Positions 21,935-34,500 of a stretch of DNA of 64,000 bases are shown in pieces. The position numbers and the translations under genes were made by a program. The stretch covers positions 2,418,001-2,482,000 of the forward strand of contig JAJFPB010000002.1 in assembly GCA_020881915.1 (NCBI GenBank), in the 5' to 3' direction. How positions within the stretch are numbered: the first letter of the stretch is position 1; each line of letters opens with the position of its first letter. Below the pieces are notes generated by a model. That model had not been told where the DNA came from and made no database searches. It worked only from the letters and a program-made list of their open reading frames with translations. Source of the stretch: Paramyrothecium sp. XJ0827. Lineage: Eukaryota; Ascomycota; Sordariomycetes; Hypocreales; Stachybotryaceae.

Positions 21935-24658
21935 AGGCATGGGCAAGGCGTGGCACGGTACACTGGGTGGTGGGATGGTCCTTTTTTGGTGGGGCCCACG
22001 GCTTGTTCAAGTGGGCCCGTTGCTTATCGCTTGGCTCGAGGCTGGCAATGAATGACATGTGAAAGTCGAAAGCTGTGTCTCGATACCGGACCTTGCTCTG
22101 TACATCCCGTCATTTTGGTTACCTTAGGCGCTCACCCAAACAGCTGCCTGACCTGACCTTACAGTACCTTACCTTTCCTTATCATGCCTGACCGACGAGA
22201 CAACATAAGACAAAGACAAGACTTTCTTCAGATGCCCTCGAACCATTCCTTTTGCTCAATTCCGTCCATGAAGCTCAGACTTGGCCCAGACCTCGTCTCC
22301 TCGGCCCAGCCCAAGGTGGTTCGCGATTCAAGCACAATCAATAGAGCAATCGAGAGGTTCGAGACAATCAAGCTCGCGCTCCTTGTTACCTTGCACATCC
22401 CCTGCTCAGGAACCCCTGTCCAGGCATGAATAGATCCGCCGGTGGAGGCTGACCGAGAAACCTTCCCGAAGCTTACCGTCGAGATCGGCAAGCTCTTTCT
22501 AGGGCCGTCTGTACTCATTGAATGCTCCATTGACGCGGCCGTGGTCGGCATTGGCAGATCCTCCTGATGCACTTGTCTCCCTCCCGAACGCGGCGATAGC
22601 TCGGCGGCAACACCGCTATACTATCAATGGAACGGAGCAAAACGCTCGTGCATGGTGTAGCGGAAACTATCCTCATTGGCTCCTTGGTGTCGTCGTTCTG
22701 ACGATGCATTGCAGCTGTCGCGCCTTGATTGCTTGTCAATTACATTGCATGCCGACCTCGACTTGGCTCTGATACGACGCCTTCTGCGCCACGCTTGCAG
22801 AACTGGGGTGGCAAAGGGTCGACAGACCAAGCTCGCCGTTGCAAATTACGCCCCAGGCCAAGGTTCGCCTTCCGTTGTGATACTAATTACCGACTCCACG
22901 CTGTTGTTCACGTGGAATGCGGATATCTCAATCGTCCCATACCAACACGAACCACAAGCTACGCCAATTTTTATTTCCGCAAATGGACTGGGGGTTGTCC
23001 GCTGCATAGATGGCACGAAGCACCCGGTTTCTGGCGAGACATACCCTCAGCTCGCGGAATGCAACGAAACCCCTAGCTGCGTGCTCTGAATGATAACGAA
23101 AAGCTCACCTATTTTCGGGTTCCACGCACCACTCATGCAGACAGATGCTCCAACTAAGATGCCGCGGTTGGGTGGAAATTGGCCAGTCCTCCCTGCCTCC
23201 TCGTGTTCTCGTGGGAGCCCAGACTTGTTCACCTCGGAAGCCAAGCACAGCATTCGCCACACGTATCGCCAGATTTTCCTGCTCGTCTCGTCCGATCAGA
23301 GCATAACGAAAACCTGGTACACAGCGCCAAGCTTGACCTTACTAACAAGAGGCGATTTAAAAGTCCCGATGTGAACCGTGTCTCATCGCACACCTGAAGA
23401 CAAGGGTCCCTCACTAGCCACTATCACATGTCAACAAGTAAAAAGTGAACCCCTGTCACGATGCTCCATTGGCTCGTGATTGATATCGTCGTTGAGCATC
23501 AAAACTGGAAGCAAGAAAGAAAATTGCCTTCCGAGAACTGTGGAGCGAACGAGTGGGCATGTCCACAGAACCCGCACTGACACACTCTTAAGACTTTTTT
23601 TCTGTTTGGGAAATGCATTGCGACAACTGCCCCGACCCTCACGACTACGTTTCCGTGCCTCGTCGAAACGGCGTCTATTTCCTGCTAAATCCATCAAGAC
23701 TGCGAACGCCCCGCAAACCCAGTTCTGCACCGCCCTTCGTCAATTGTTGATCATAAGTTGTGCGTTCACAACTAGCTGTGCCGTTTCTTCAGCCATTGCA
23801 TTGCGAATCCAGCAGCTTTGGCTCCGGAACAGTCATCCTGTGCCAGCGCTCCGACGATTCCCACAAACTATTATCGAACGACCTGCAACAACGTGCTTCG
23901 AGAGCTAGCATCCATTGCCTTCTTCGTTGGTTGAGTGGTCTGGTTCACGAATAGCGTTACCCGCTTCTTCTGCACCATTGACGGTGAAAGGTGTGGACCG
24001 TGTCGGAGTTCGCATATGAGCTCTTTGGTTGGATGCAACGTCCTATACGCACTAATCATCTGCGTCCCGTCATAACCCCGACTCTGGCTCGACTTACCTA
24101 CGCAGCGCATCTCCTGCGATACGGTCCCCAGCCTTGATATACACCAGGACAGCTCGCTGGCCACGGTTCTCTCATCCGTGTCTTACAGCCGCAAAGTCAC
24201 CCGGCTATGTCTTCCCTGGTGCTGTGTAACTGAGATCTACCCTAACAGAAAGTATTTGCTATTAACCAACTGATTCTGGCCATGCTTATGCTTGGCTATA
24301 GGTGTGTCAGGAGAGTGTATCAGTTCACTTTCGCGCATGGACTTTGACAGCACATGCGCAACTACTGCTTCCAGCTACCCTTGACATGACAACCCACACA
24401 ATCCAAATAGGAGCTACTTGACCCCATCTCTGAAACCGCTATGATTATTCTCATATACACTTGCTCTCTATATAAATGTCGTTTCACAATGCAGCAGAAC
24501 GAGCATTCCGCTAGGATATTCCAGGATCCTAAAGCAAATCCTGGCGGGCTTTTCGGATTACGTCCATCAAGAACACTAGATGGTCCGTTTCAGAAGCTGA
24601 TAAGAAACGGTGCCGCTCAAGACAAAGTGGACTAGGCTTCACATAATGTTTCTATTCC

Positions 24659-24682
24659 TGACCTTGACCTTGACCTTGACCT
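24659..24682 (+). repeat. TGACCT hexamer array
   Basis: Four perfect head-to-tail copies of TGACCT. It is the reverse complement of the hexamer repeated at 14124-14141. Confidence 0.85.
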
Positions 24683-27600
24683 AAGAATGAACCTGCCGGC
24701 GGCGAGGCCATGTTTGACTACTTTGACGACTACAAGCCATTTCATTTCCATATTATATGAAGCGACTGATCAGCAATGTACACTGTTGATGTAGTTCCTT
24801 TATCATCACCATAGTCGTGGTATATATGCGTCAACGAACGCAACAGGCTCTTGTGTACCGCCGATTATGAGCATGCTGGATCGCTGATAATTTGGCCGTG
24901 TAGTCCTTTCATCGGCACAATTCAAGTTAATGGCTTTATGATATATTAAACCCCCATGTTCTAATATACGCCATTACCTAGGGGCGTGTTGTCATGGCGT
25001 GATGGCATAGTAGCAAAGTGTAGTCAACTGGGTACAGTTAGGCATCCTTGTGACGTTGAGAAGCCAGGCGTATCAACCGCTCGGCTGTATCGAGGTATTT
25101 GTCCATCCGCGTCCTATCGCACTCTCGGGGCCTGCCCTTCCTTGCCCTCGCGTAGGAATTCTGTACAAATGGAATGAGGCTGAGTCGCTGTATCAACGGG
25201 TTTGTGTGGACGTAGTTCGTACGGAGTGCCTCTGTGGTCTTTCTCGGAGACAGACTTGAGTCTTTAGGGCAGATAACTATCCAGTAGTTGCTCAGGTTCG
25301 TTCCTAGCCGATGTCCTAAGGGGCCGGGCTTTCATTTCAGCTTCTGTGGGTATTGCTCTTTTTATGGAGGAAAGAGAAGAGGGGAAAGGTCAAGACTCAA
25401 GTAGCACAAACGCCGTGATATTATGGTTGAGCCTATGGGTCTATGCTAAATACTTTGTTTGTCCGCCAATTTACTCGACTCACTTACATACAGCCATTAG
25501 TCGGGACCGTAGCAGTGGGATACCCAGAGGCAGAAGATAGTCATCCATATACGCGTATCCCGTGTTGCCTGACTTTGAATTCAAGTGATATTGTCAAAAG
25601 CAGACTTGATACATCATTGCTCCTCGAGAATAAAGGTAGTTAGACATTGGTTTCTTCCTAGGACTCTTGGTGGCGAACAGTAGGCATTGCAACTGCCATT
25701 CAGGGTCCTCGCTTTGTGATGATGAATAGATCTTTCTCTGGGTGCAGTATTTGTAGGATAGAAACAAGTATAGCAACAGACCCTGTGAGACATGTACTGC
25801 TTTGTGCGCAGGTTTTCGGTGACCTTCTTGCTTCTCACACGTGTTGCACTGAGTAGTGAGGTTTATGAAAGTGTTCCTTTGAAAGTCCCCTGGACAGATG
25901 AAAAGGCATACAGTTTCTCGTGTTGTTTCACGCCGTCCAACAATGTGTATGAGAGTCAGGCATCTCAATTTGTATCTCGGTGATGATCATCTTCAGTCAT
26001 TGAGGAGGCATTTCGCATTTTCGGGGTTCTACTAGATGCATTGGTTCTGGTAGAAGCCCATCCCCCAAAGGTCGCTTCTTGGGGGTTTCTGCTAGACAGT
26101 CGTAATGATGTTTCCTACTCGTATGGTAGAGCATGCCATTTCCTCTGTGAGGTGCGGAACTGAAGCATCCCTTCACCAGAATGAAGTAGCACATAGTTTC
26201 TCCAGAACGGCCGCAAGGCCCGGCCTGCTCGTAGTACAGCCAGGATCAATGTCAGGTGTCAAAACTCGTTTCACGGCAACGGCTAAGCAGGTTTACAAAA
26301 CGGTCGTTGGTGCTATGCGAGTGTCTCCTGGCCGTGCCACTCAGCTCTCGGGGCACAGCCTATGGCTCCAGGCTTCACCCAGTCTGCAGTCGATCCGCCA
26401 ATCATCACGAGTCTCATTCAACATTGCAGACCGCTACATTGGGGCGTGAAAGAGCCAAAGTGACCGAGACTTTGGGGACGGAGCATCTTGGTCAGTCCGC
26501 ATAGCAGAGATTTCTCGTGCTGAAGGAGCAGCTACGTAGTAGTAAGCTTGGAATATTGCATACCAATCATTGCAATCAGCCCTCTGGACAGCCCTCTGGA
26601 CAGCCGGGAACATGCCTTTGTCTCTTGACGGTTGCTTTCCCTTTGGTCTCCGCCGATGGGTTGCGTTCTCCTCCTCTTCTTGCCTCGCCGAGATCACGGG
26701 ACCTGTTTCGTGTCGTCATCGTGACAGCAGACTTCTCCCCGTGGCAATAAAAATGACCCCGTATCTATAAGGTAGTCTGTATAAGGTAAATTGTTTCTTG
26801 GACAGGGTCTTTTGCGATCGGTTCCCAGCTCCACACCTGGCTTGCAAGCTCTTCGCAGTAGGTGCGACATCGACAACTAGCGGAGTGGCAAGTCTAGGGT
26901 CCAGCATCTTGACAGCAGTGGCACCCCAACGCCAAGAACGTGGCCTCGGAACGAGGCGATTTGTGCACGCGGTTGCGGATATGGCGCCCAGGTCCACGTT
27001 CCATTGTAGATGATTTGGCACGTCAGTGGCATTAGGGTGCCTGTTTGGTGTGGCATCAAAACTACCCTATACCGGCGTCCGCAAACCTCTGTGCCACCGT
27101 CGTCACAGCTTTTGACGTCACGACGATCCGCTCGGGTCTGAATTGCAGGCTTCAATGATTCTGCTTGTTATTTGGAATGCGATTGTCAGTGCCGTCGAGA
27201 TGGCGCGTTCGGAACCTGAGCACGCGACTTGGCATACACGGAGGTGTGCAACTACGACAGAAAGATTGATTGCGGTAGACGGCATAGCACTTGTGATATA
27301 GTAGGGGAAATATCGATATTATTGACCAGGACTACACTTGCTGTCCAGACCACAACAGGGCCGACCACCATGCAGCCTAGTAATAATACCGCAATTAATT
27401 CACCTGCCCAGTATGCGTTTGTCCTCCCCGTTGATAGGCCAAGTACGTGACCATTCCTGTGTTTGAAATCACACAAGGAAACCCCTGCCTTGGCTACCCT
27501 GCGCCAACAATGGGTCGATATGGCGTGCAGTGGCGGCGGGATCGCTCCAGCGGATGGCCGATTTGCATCTTTTTCTCCCGGCTGCCTGTCCTAGCCATCG

Positions 27601-30600
27601 GAGGTAGACGCAGGCGACTCTTGACCTTTACAAGGACTAGGGATGGACATTGAGGGGGCATAGCCAGGCGATATGATAAGATGGCTGGGAAGATAGGTCC
27701 ATGACTCGGTAAGTGCAGTAGGCACAATGACGGTCCATCATGGCGTCCTGGCCTTTCTACGCTGCTACGTGGTAAAATGTCCGAGCGCTCATCTGACAGC
27801 TCAACCTCGTAATGCCCATTCAGCACCATCCTCCCCTGCCGCGCAATGGGTGGGGTCTTCCTTGCGTGTTTTTCATTTTTTTCCTTTCTCTCTTTCTCTC
27901 GTGTTGTCTCTTGACCTGCAGCGTCTGGTCCCCAAGCAGATTGTCTGATCGTGAAACACTCTAGGATCGGGGGTGACATTCATCACAGGGTTGAATTGGG
28001 ATGACAGACGGACGGTGCAAGCTCTGATGGGGAACATGTCGAAATTCACTGTGGTTTAGGGCGAAGCCGTCCCGGACTAGATCGAAGCGACGCTGCTAGA
28101 GGCACCACATTATAGAAAACGAGTGATGCCAGGCGAGTCAAATCATGATCGAGGCCGCTGGGGAGATCTGCGCTAGCAAGGAGTCCGTGCGTAATTGAAT
28201 CCCATGTGCCGTGAAGAGCTCCGGAGCTTGGAGGAGCTGTCGTACAGACTTACCGTTCCTTTTGACGCCAGTCGCCGAATAGAGTAGCTTGACCACTACA
28301 GCTGCAGTACGAAATAAGGCGTGTCCGCCTATGATCGGGGGAGCAGTGGCCCCCCTTCGCAGGAAGTTGAGACATCTGCAGAATGAGATGAAGAAGACGA
28401 CACCGGAGGGAGGCTCGTCAACATGCACAAGGCTCCGGTAGCCAACGTCAACCCGAGCCGTCAATTCGAGCGCATGTCCTGATCGCTTACGGTATCGAGA
28501 GTGTTGGTTGGAGTCGCAATCACTTTTCGTGATAGTTCGCTTATCACCCTGTCCTGCTTTGAAACGATAGCGTGACCAGGCAGCTGGTTTTGTGAGAAAC
28601 CCCTGTCGTTTTATGAAAAAACTTCCGGGGTTGGCTTGGTATCAACAGTGTGGTTGGCTGTGCACACGCACGACTGCACCCACTTGGGCGAGATGGTTCG
28701 CCGTGTGTCGACTTCAGCTCCATGGCTATCCTTCTCATGGCTGCGGCCGCCAAATTGGTAGCGTATTAGTAGTTGTTGGAGAGATATATGGTGCAATGGA
28801 AGAGCAAGGCGTTACAATCATCCGCGGCGGATGCTTCGGCACACGCGCGGCGACCTGGAGGCTACAAGGCTGTCGATCGGTAGAGGTAGCATACTGCAGC
28901 ATCCAAGCGGGACATGCACCAATGTGCATGGAGAAATGCAGCGCATGTTTCTCGGCGAGGATATGTAAGGTACTGACCCATTCTGTAAGGATGAGCGACA
29001 TGACTGACTACTGCTAATGTGAGGTAAAGCAGGGGGGGGGAGGCTCCGCTCGCCGGTGGTGAAGATCGTATTTCTGCAGGGTCGTTTGGAGACCTCCTTT
29101 TAATCCCAACGGGCGTCGGGCAGCTGTCGATGGCAGACGTGTCTGCTTGAAACATGAGATATCTGGGTTGAGCAACCCCAGCCCGTCAGCAGGCGCGCCG
29201 GAGGAGGGGGGAGGTGATAGTACCCCGTACAGAGTAGTCGCATTGGGAAAGGAAACCCCCTCGCGCGGGCACGATTCAGTTTGGGCGGCTTTGCTGCCGA
29301 CCGGCCATCTTCCATCACATCAAAAGACGGGACACATGCAGGACCGTGCATGACAGGCACCTCCAGTGGTCCCAGATCGACGCACACAGACGCCAGTGCT
29401 TCCCAGAGGCAGACAAGACGGACGGACACACGGACATATGGACACACGGACGCGCAAAAAGACGCCTGACTTGCGCAGCACTATTGCTCCGTAGCGTGAT
29501 GTAGCGCACCCGTCTGCTGCCTCGTCGTAGTAGCTGGGCTTGGAGGAGGCGAGCTGCATGCGCATTCACATTCTGTCATCTCTCATGTCTCAAGCGCAAT
29601 GTATGGTTCTGTTTCCCGTCGATTCGTCAGGTTTCCTAACGCAGTGTCCCGGTCCAGGTCCAGTCCAGGTCCGTTACGCCCTTTCGTTGCGTGCGCCGCC
29701 GACGCCGACACCGACGCCGCCAGACAAAGTGGCGAGGACGATGACCGACCGCATCAACCCAGGCCCCCCGGTGAGGTACCCAATGGCATCTTCAACAGGC
29801 TGCTTGTTTAGCTCCCACGCGAAAGACCGTCTCCCTTCCTCCCTCCCCACTTGGCGGCAAGTGTCCACAGAGTGGCCGTTGTTTCTTGTCGCTCCGCAGG
29901 CTTGACGCCCCATGATGATATGAGAAGACCCTCCATTCGACGCCAGCTTTTTTTTTTCTTTCATGTGTGTTGTGTAACCCTTTGCGCCGGCCACCCAAGA
30001 TTCATCATCGCCCTCGGTGTTAGTCGCTCACCCCCAGGTAGGGTATCATTAATGCCTTTGCCTGACTTGCCAGAAGCACGTGTCGCCGTCGCCTCCACAA
30101 CCTTTGGGGTGGTACCTGCGACAATATGCCGCAGAAAGCGACAGCGGCTCAATGAGAAATATCTCGGGGAGACCACACGGCTAGGTACGTACAGTCATAA
30201 GTGTTACCGTGCCTGTTAATAAGGATATCCGAAATTTGTCTGGATCGTCCATCGGTCAATTTCGTTTTGCTGGAGCCAATTCGAGACTTGCCGCGACGCC
30301 ATTGGCTGCGGGGGCCGAGTTACTTGCGGCCGAACCAGGCCTGGGCACTTGGACGCAGCGAAAGCCGTTGGGAGACTGTCTGGATGAGGGACGCTTGGAG
30401 GGGGGCCCAAGGGACGGTAGGGACCCAGAGGACCCAAAGGGGACCCTCCCCGAGAGCACAGTGCATTGGGGTGGAGGTACCTGCAGCAGGTGTGGGCCCA
30501 GGCCTTCTCTGCATATCTGTAGAAGATACTTGGGTCTTCGCCTCAACCGCCCCACTGCTGTCAAGTCCCCTGTACCTGGTATCGCTCCCAGGGCCATGAG

Positions 30601-31070
30601 CCGGGGGTGGTTCGTTGCCTCCAACTCCTTGCCTAGCCCCCTGGCCGGCCTACAGGGGTGGACACTCTCGGCAAAGCTCTTGAGTGGCCCCCCTTGTTAC
30701 TGCCCCCCATCGCTCAATTCACCCTCTCATCCCTGTGTGCCATTGTCTCTGAGCTGCCCGCCCGAAGCACCTCGCTCGTTCATCCGGGCGAACTTTCGCA
30801 CCTCCGTGGCCATCGATCTTCCACCCAGATCCCCCATTTTACCTACTTCTTCCCCGTCTCTGCCCTTCCCACTCCTCGACGCCTGGTCTCCTCGGTAGAC
30901 GAATGGCTCCTTGACTGTCTCTTTCCCCAGCTTCCTGTTCAAATCTCGAGAGAGATCAAAGAGCGGCGACTTCCTACAAGAAAGACAGTGGAAGATTGAA
31001 AGAGCCTGGAGCTTTGTTGACCATCCACAGAGTCGACCGGGCTAGACAGTGCCCTATACAGTCGCCCAAG

Positions 31071-33799
31071 ATGGCTCCCTCTCTATCAACGCATGCGTCG
31101 TTCACTCGACCTCGAACTGGCGATCGTGAAGGCCGGCCCACCACCCGTGACCAGCACGCCGACAACCTCCTGATCCCGAGCCGTACCAGCTCCTTACACA
31201 GCCGGATAACACAGCCCATCCCTTCCACGCTCAACTCCAAGCCTCAGCAGCGCACCCCCAAGACACTCACCCATGCCTACATGGTCTGCGGTGTCGGCCG
31301 TGAGCCTTCGCAATGGGTGAAGGCGCCCGCTCCCTCTCAGGGCAAGATTGGCCACATGAAGGGTGCCGTGGGCCAGTTCTGGCTTCCCGAGATCTTGGGC
31401 AGCAGCCCTCGTCTGGAGCAGGATAACGAGATTGCGCGTGCTTTGCATGCTGCCATGAGGGTAAGTTCTGGACACTTGAGCAACAGCTACTTTCGGGTTG
31501 CAAGTGACGCACGCTAACTCATTGATAGGCATGCTTTCCTCATGACGTCGAAATCTGCACCGGCCGCAGCCAGCCGCACTGCGTTCACCATGCCTTTGTT
31601 CTTCAGCAAGACTCATCCCAGACCCTCTACGGTATCTCTCTGCGCGTTTGGTCGCGAGCAGACGACAAGAGGGCCGAGACGATTCGCGACCTGAGGAAGC
31701 GAACCGAGCCCGACTTTTATGACAACCCCGACGAGACGTACTGGATCCCCTACTGCTTGTCCTTCCTCTCCCGCTATCCTCTGTACAACCTTTTGGGTGA
31801 CTACCTCAGGGGCATGTGGATTCACTGGAACAAGGCCACCAACTTGTTCCATGCCGAGGAGGTTTCGCGAATTCTCAGCTTCCCGGCACCTCGCCTGAAC
31901 GATCTTGTGCGCATCGACATGAAGGATTATGCCCTGTGCTACCAGTTTCCATCTTCGCCTACTGGCTTCCAAAACTTCGCCATGTGGCCTCTCTTCACGT
32001 GTTTGTCTATTCCCAACATTGTCGGAGTCATCGAAGCCGCTGTCTCCCCTACTCGTCGCATTATCTTCGTGAGCCACTACCCGGCTATGCTCACCATGGC
32101 TGCCGAGACTATCCGCTACTGTGTCCGTGTTTTCGAATGGAGTGGTCTCTACGTGCCCGTTGTGCATGCTCGCCATGCCAAGGAGCTCGTGGAGGAGCCT
32201 GGCCCGTACATCCTCGGTGTTACCGCGGAGTGTCGCAGCCTCTTCACGGCACCGAACGACGCTCTTGTCATTGACCTCGACCGCAACTTCGTTCTCACCT
32301 CGAGCCCGCCCACTGCGCTCAACCCTGGTCAGCGAAACAAATTTGTCGCCCGCCTGACGCAGGCCCTGAACGGTGACGTTACTCCCTCTGGTGTTCCTCA
32401 GCACTTGCGTTCTGCCTACGGCGGTGGCAAGCTTGTCCCTGCTGGCCAGATCATTGTCATGCGCGGCGAGGTGGAGTCTATCCAGGAACCCGAATGGTGG
32501 AACCAGGATGCGGTTATGGCTGTGATGGATCACGTTTGTGAGAAATTGGGCCGCAACAGCGGTATCAAGGCAGTGTTTGGCGGCTCGGTCAAGAAGCCAC
32601 TGATGACCAAGGTTTCAATGCGACATCTTAATGAGATTGTTCGCGAGCGCAACCAGTACTCTAGGGATGCTATGGAGGCCTGGCAGGATTTCATCAATTT
32701 GAAGGGTCGCATGGACACGGAGCTTGGCAAGGTTACGAAGCGCAACAACTACCTGGTTGAGGAGCTCGAAAGCTGGAAGCAGCAATTCCTCAAGTTCCAG
32801 GCCTTTGCTGAACAGCTCACCAAAGAGACGCAGGATCTGAAGGTCAAGATTGAGACACACAAGCGAGAGAATCGCCGCCTTGGTACGCTCATCGACCAGC
32901 AGAAGGACGACAACGCTCGTCTCACCGTGCGTCTCACAGGCACCGAGAAGCAGCGTGATGACGCCCTGGAAGCCCTGGTCCTCCAGCAGGAGATTGCCGA
33001 GGAGCTCGAGCGCGAGCGCAAGAAGAACAAGAAGGAGCTGTCTCAGCTTCAGCATACTAACACCACCATGATGCGACAGCGTGACGAGGCTCGCAGGGTT
33101 GTGCTACATCTCCGCAGCCTGATTGGAGGTCAGAGCCACCATTTGGAGCACATCATTCAGTCTCTCACCAAGCCTGATGAGCTCATCCACGCCATTGAAG
33201 GTGACTTTGATGAGATGGAGCTGGAGGATGACGTCGAAGAGCCGAACACCAGCCTCAAGCCTACCCCCCGCAGCAACAAGCGGATGTCGGCCTCTAGCTT
33301 TGTGGATGTGGCTGATCGTCACTTGAGGGACAAGACCGATGCTATTGCGCACATTGTCCGCAACATTGCCGAACAGTGCCAGGCTGCCGTCGAGGGCTTG
33401 CAGCTTGCTCAGGATGCCGAGTCCCGTGCGAGCCGGCGTCACAGCAACTTGTCGGTTGCACACAGCGACGACGGCCAGTCCGCTGCAACCTCGGAGACTG
33501 GTGACGATAGCCTCCTACAACCGGGAAGAACCTCGAGTATCCCCCCTACGCCGGACCTGATCCCCAACAGGAGCAGCACTGCTATGTCTTACGCCTCCAC
33601 GACAACAACTCCGGAGCGTTCGAGCCAACAGTACACGGTTCGGGATGACATCCCTACCAAGATTGTCGAGGACGACGAGGAAGAGTACGAAGTCAACGAC
33701 ACTCGCACACATGAGACTGGCATTGTCCACAAGCATTCCGAGCCAATGCTGCACAGGTCATCTGGCGCTAGAATCAGCGCCCTCGGCAACAGCCGATGA
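31071..33799 (+). CDS. DENN-domain protein (putative Rab GEF) with coiled coil
   Basis: Two exons, 31071-31460 and 31529-33799, with a 68-base intron in phase 0; product 886 residues. The uDENN part includes LTHAYMVCGVGREPSQWVKA and DVEICTGR (~65-200). The central DENN part includes RRIIFVSHYP, PYILGVTAECRSLF and IDLDRNFVLTSSPP (~280-390). A long coiled coil (~499-663) follows, then a disordered acidic and Ser/Pro-rich tail. DENN proteins are usually exchange factors for Rab GTPases in membrane traffic; the coiled coil suggests a tether or dimer. Target Rab unknown. Start chosen at the first in-frame ATG; a non-ATG extension upstream is not supported. It heads a same-strand group with BCD1 and SEC6. 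Confidence 0.88.
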
Positions 33800-34500
33800 A
33801 TGCCTCTTGCACTGACTCGTAAACCCTGACAAGTCGATGCCAATGTTTACAATTTGTTCTTTTTACGGTTGATCCGGGTTTTTATTTGTTTGCATTATAA
33901 GCGCCTCAGCTGCCTCTTTTTTGTTTGTATCTGGGGTCTTCTGGATCAGAGCTCTTTTGGGAACCGGCGTATGATTCATTTGTCTGTGTATTACCTCTGT
34001 GGACGCGGAGAGTCTTTCTTGACCCGTCGCCCCCGTCAAGGCGGGTCTATTCTGATGGATTCAATCTTTCTTATTATGGGTTTATTGTATGAGGCGCGAG
34101 CTCGATAGCGTGGTTTTTTTCTTCTTCACGTCGCTCATTTGCCTGGCCGGCTATTTACTCGAGTTGATATCCTTCAAAAGCTGCTTATCACAATATATCC
34201 TCTCCACCTGTTGGCGGAGTTGTTATGTAATGAAGACTATATTACTTCCCCGATGACATTGTGTTTGCCAACGTGAATAAAATTAAAGAGTTCTGCCGCC
34301 GTACTTATAGTTATGAAAAGTACTTTGGTCGAATCGCGGCTCTGAACATTGGGAGGTTGCCCTTGCTTTTAGTGACTTGCCATGTCGTCAGCGCAACTGA
34401 TAAGATAAGCGATTTCATGGCCAAGAAAATTCCCAGCGGCAAGCAGGTCTTCTGTTTTCTGAGTAACAACATCCTTGGGGCATGACAACGAGTTCCAACA
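33800..34500. other. Intergenic region DENN gene to BCD1
   Basis: About 700 bases, T-rich at its left side, which is probably the 3' untranslated region of the DENN gene. No gene seen. Confidence 0.6.

Larger units (their letters stand above)
21227..31070. other. 9.8-kb gene-free region
   Basis: Between the divergent CAP20 and DENN-protein genes. Many short frames occur on all six frames, none longer than about 230 codons. None has a recognisable domain, signal peptide plus cysteine pattern, or coherent splice structure. Base composition looks near-neutral, with a somewhat AT-richer part around 24.4-26 kb. Low-complexity items: a C run at 21603-21615, GGAT repeats at 21897-21934, AGGTCA-type hexamers at 24659-24682, and a 12-base tandem (CAGCCCTCTGGA) near 26578-26606. 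The last ~900 bases before 31071 are pyrimidine-rich and likely belong to the next gene's promoter and leader. No transposon remains were recognised. Confidence 0.5.

Noticed and set aside
28592..29017. Cys-rich 141-codon frame that might be a small secreted effector
   Set aside because: Starts at GTG, has no signal peptide, and cysteine spacing shows no pairing pattern.
21227..31070. Possible RIP-degraded transposon island
   Set aside because: Not conspicuously AT-rich, no TpA flooding apparent by eye, no fragments of transposase or reverse transcriptase recognised. A windowed RIP index would settle it.
31613..32533. 306-codon open frame antisense to the DENN gene
   Set aside because: Lies wholly inside a well-supported coding exon and shows no family resemblance.
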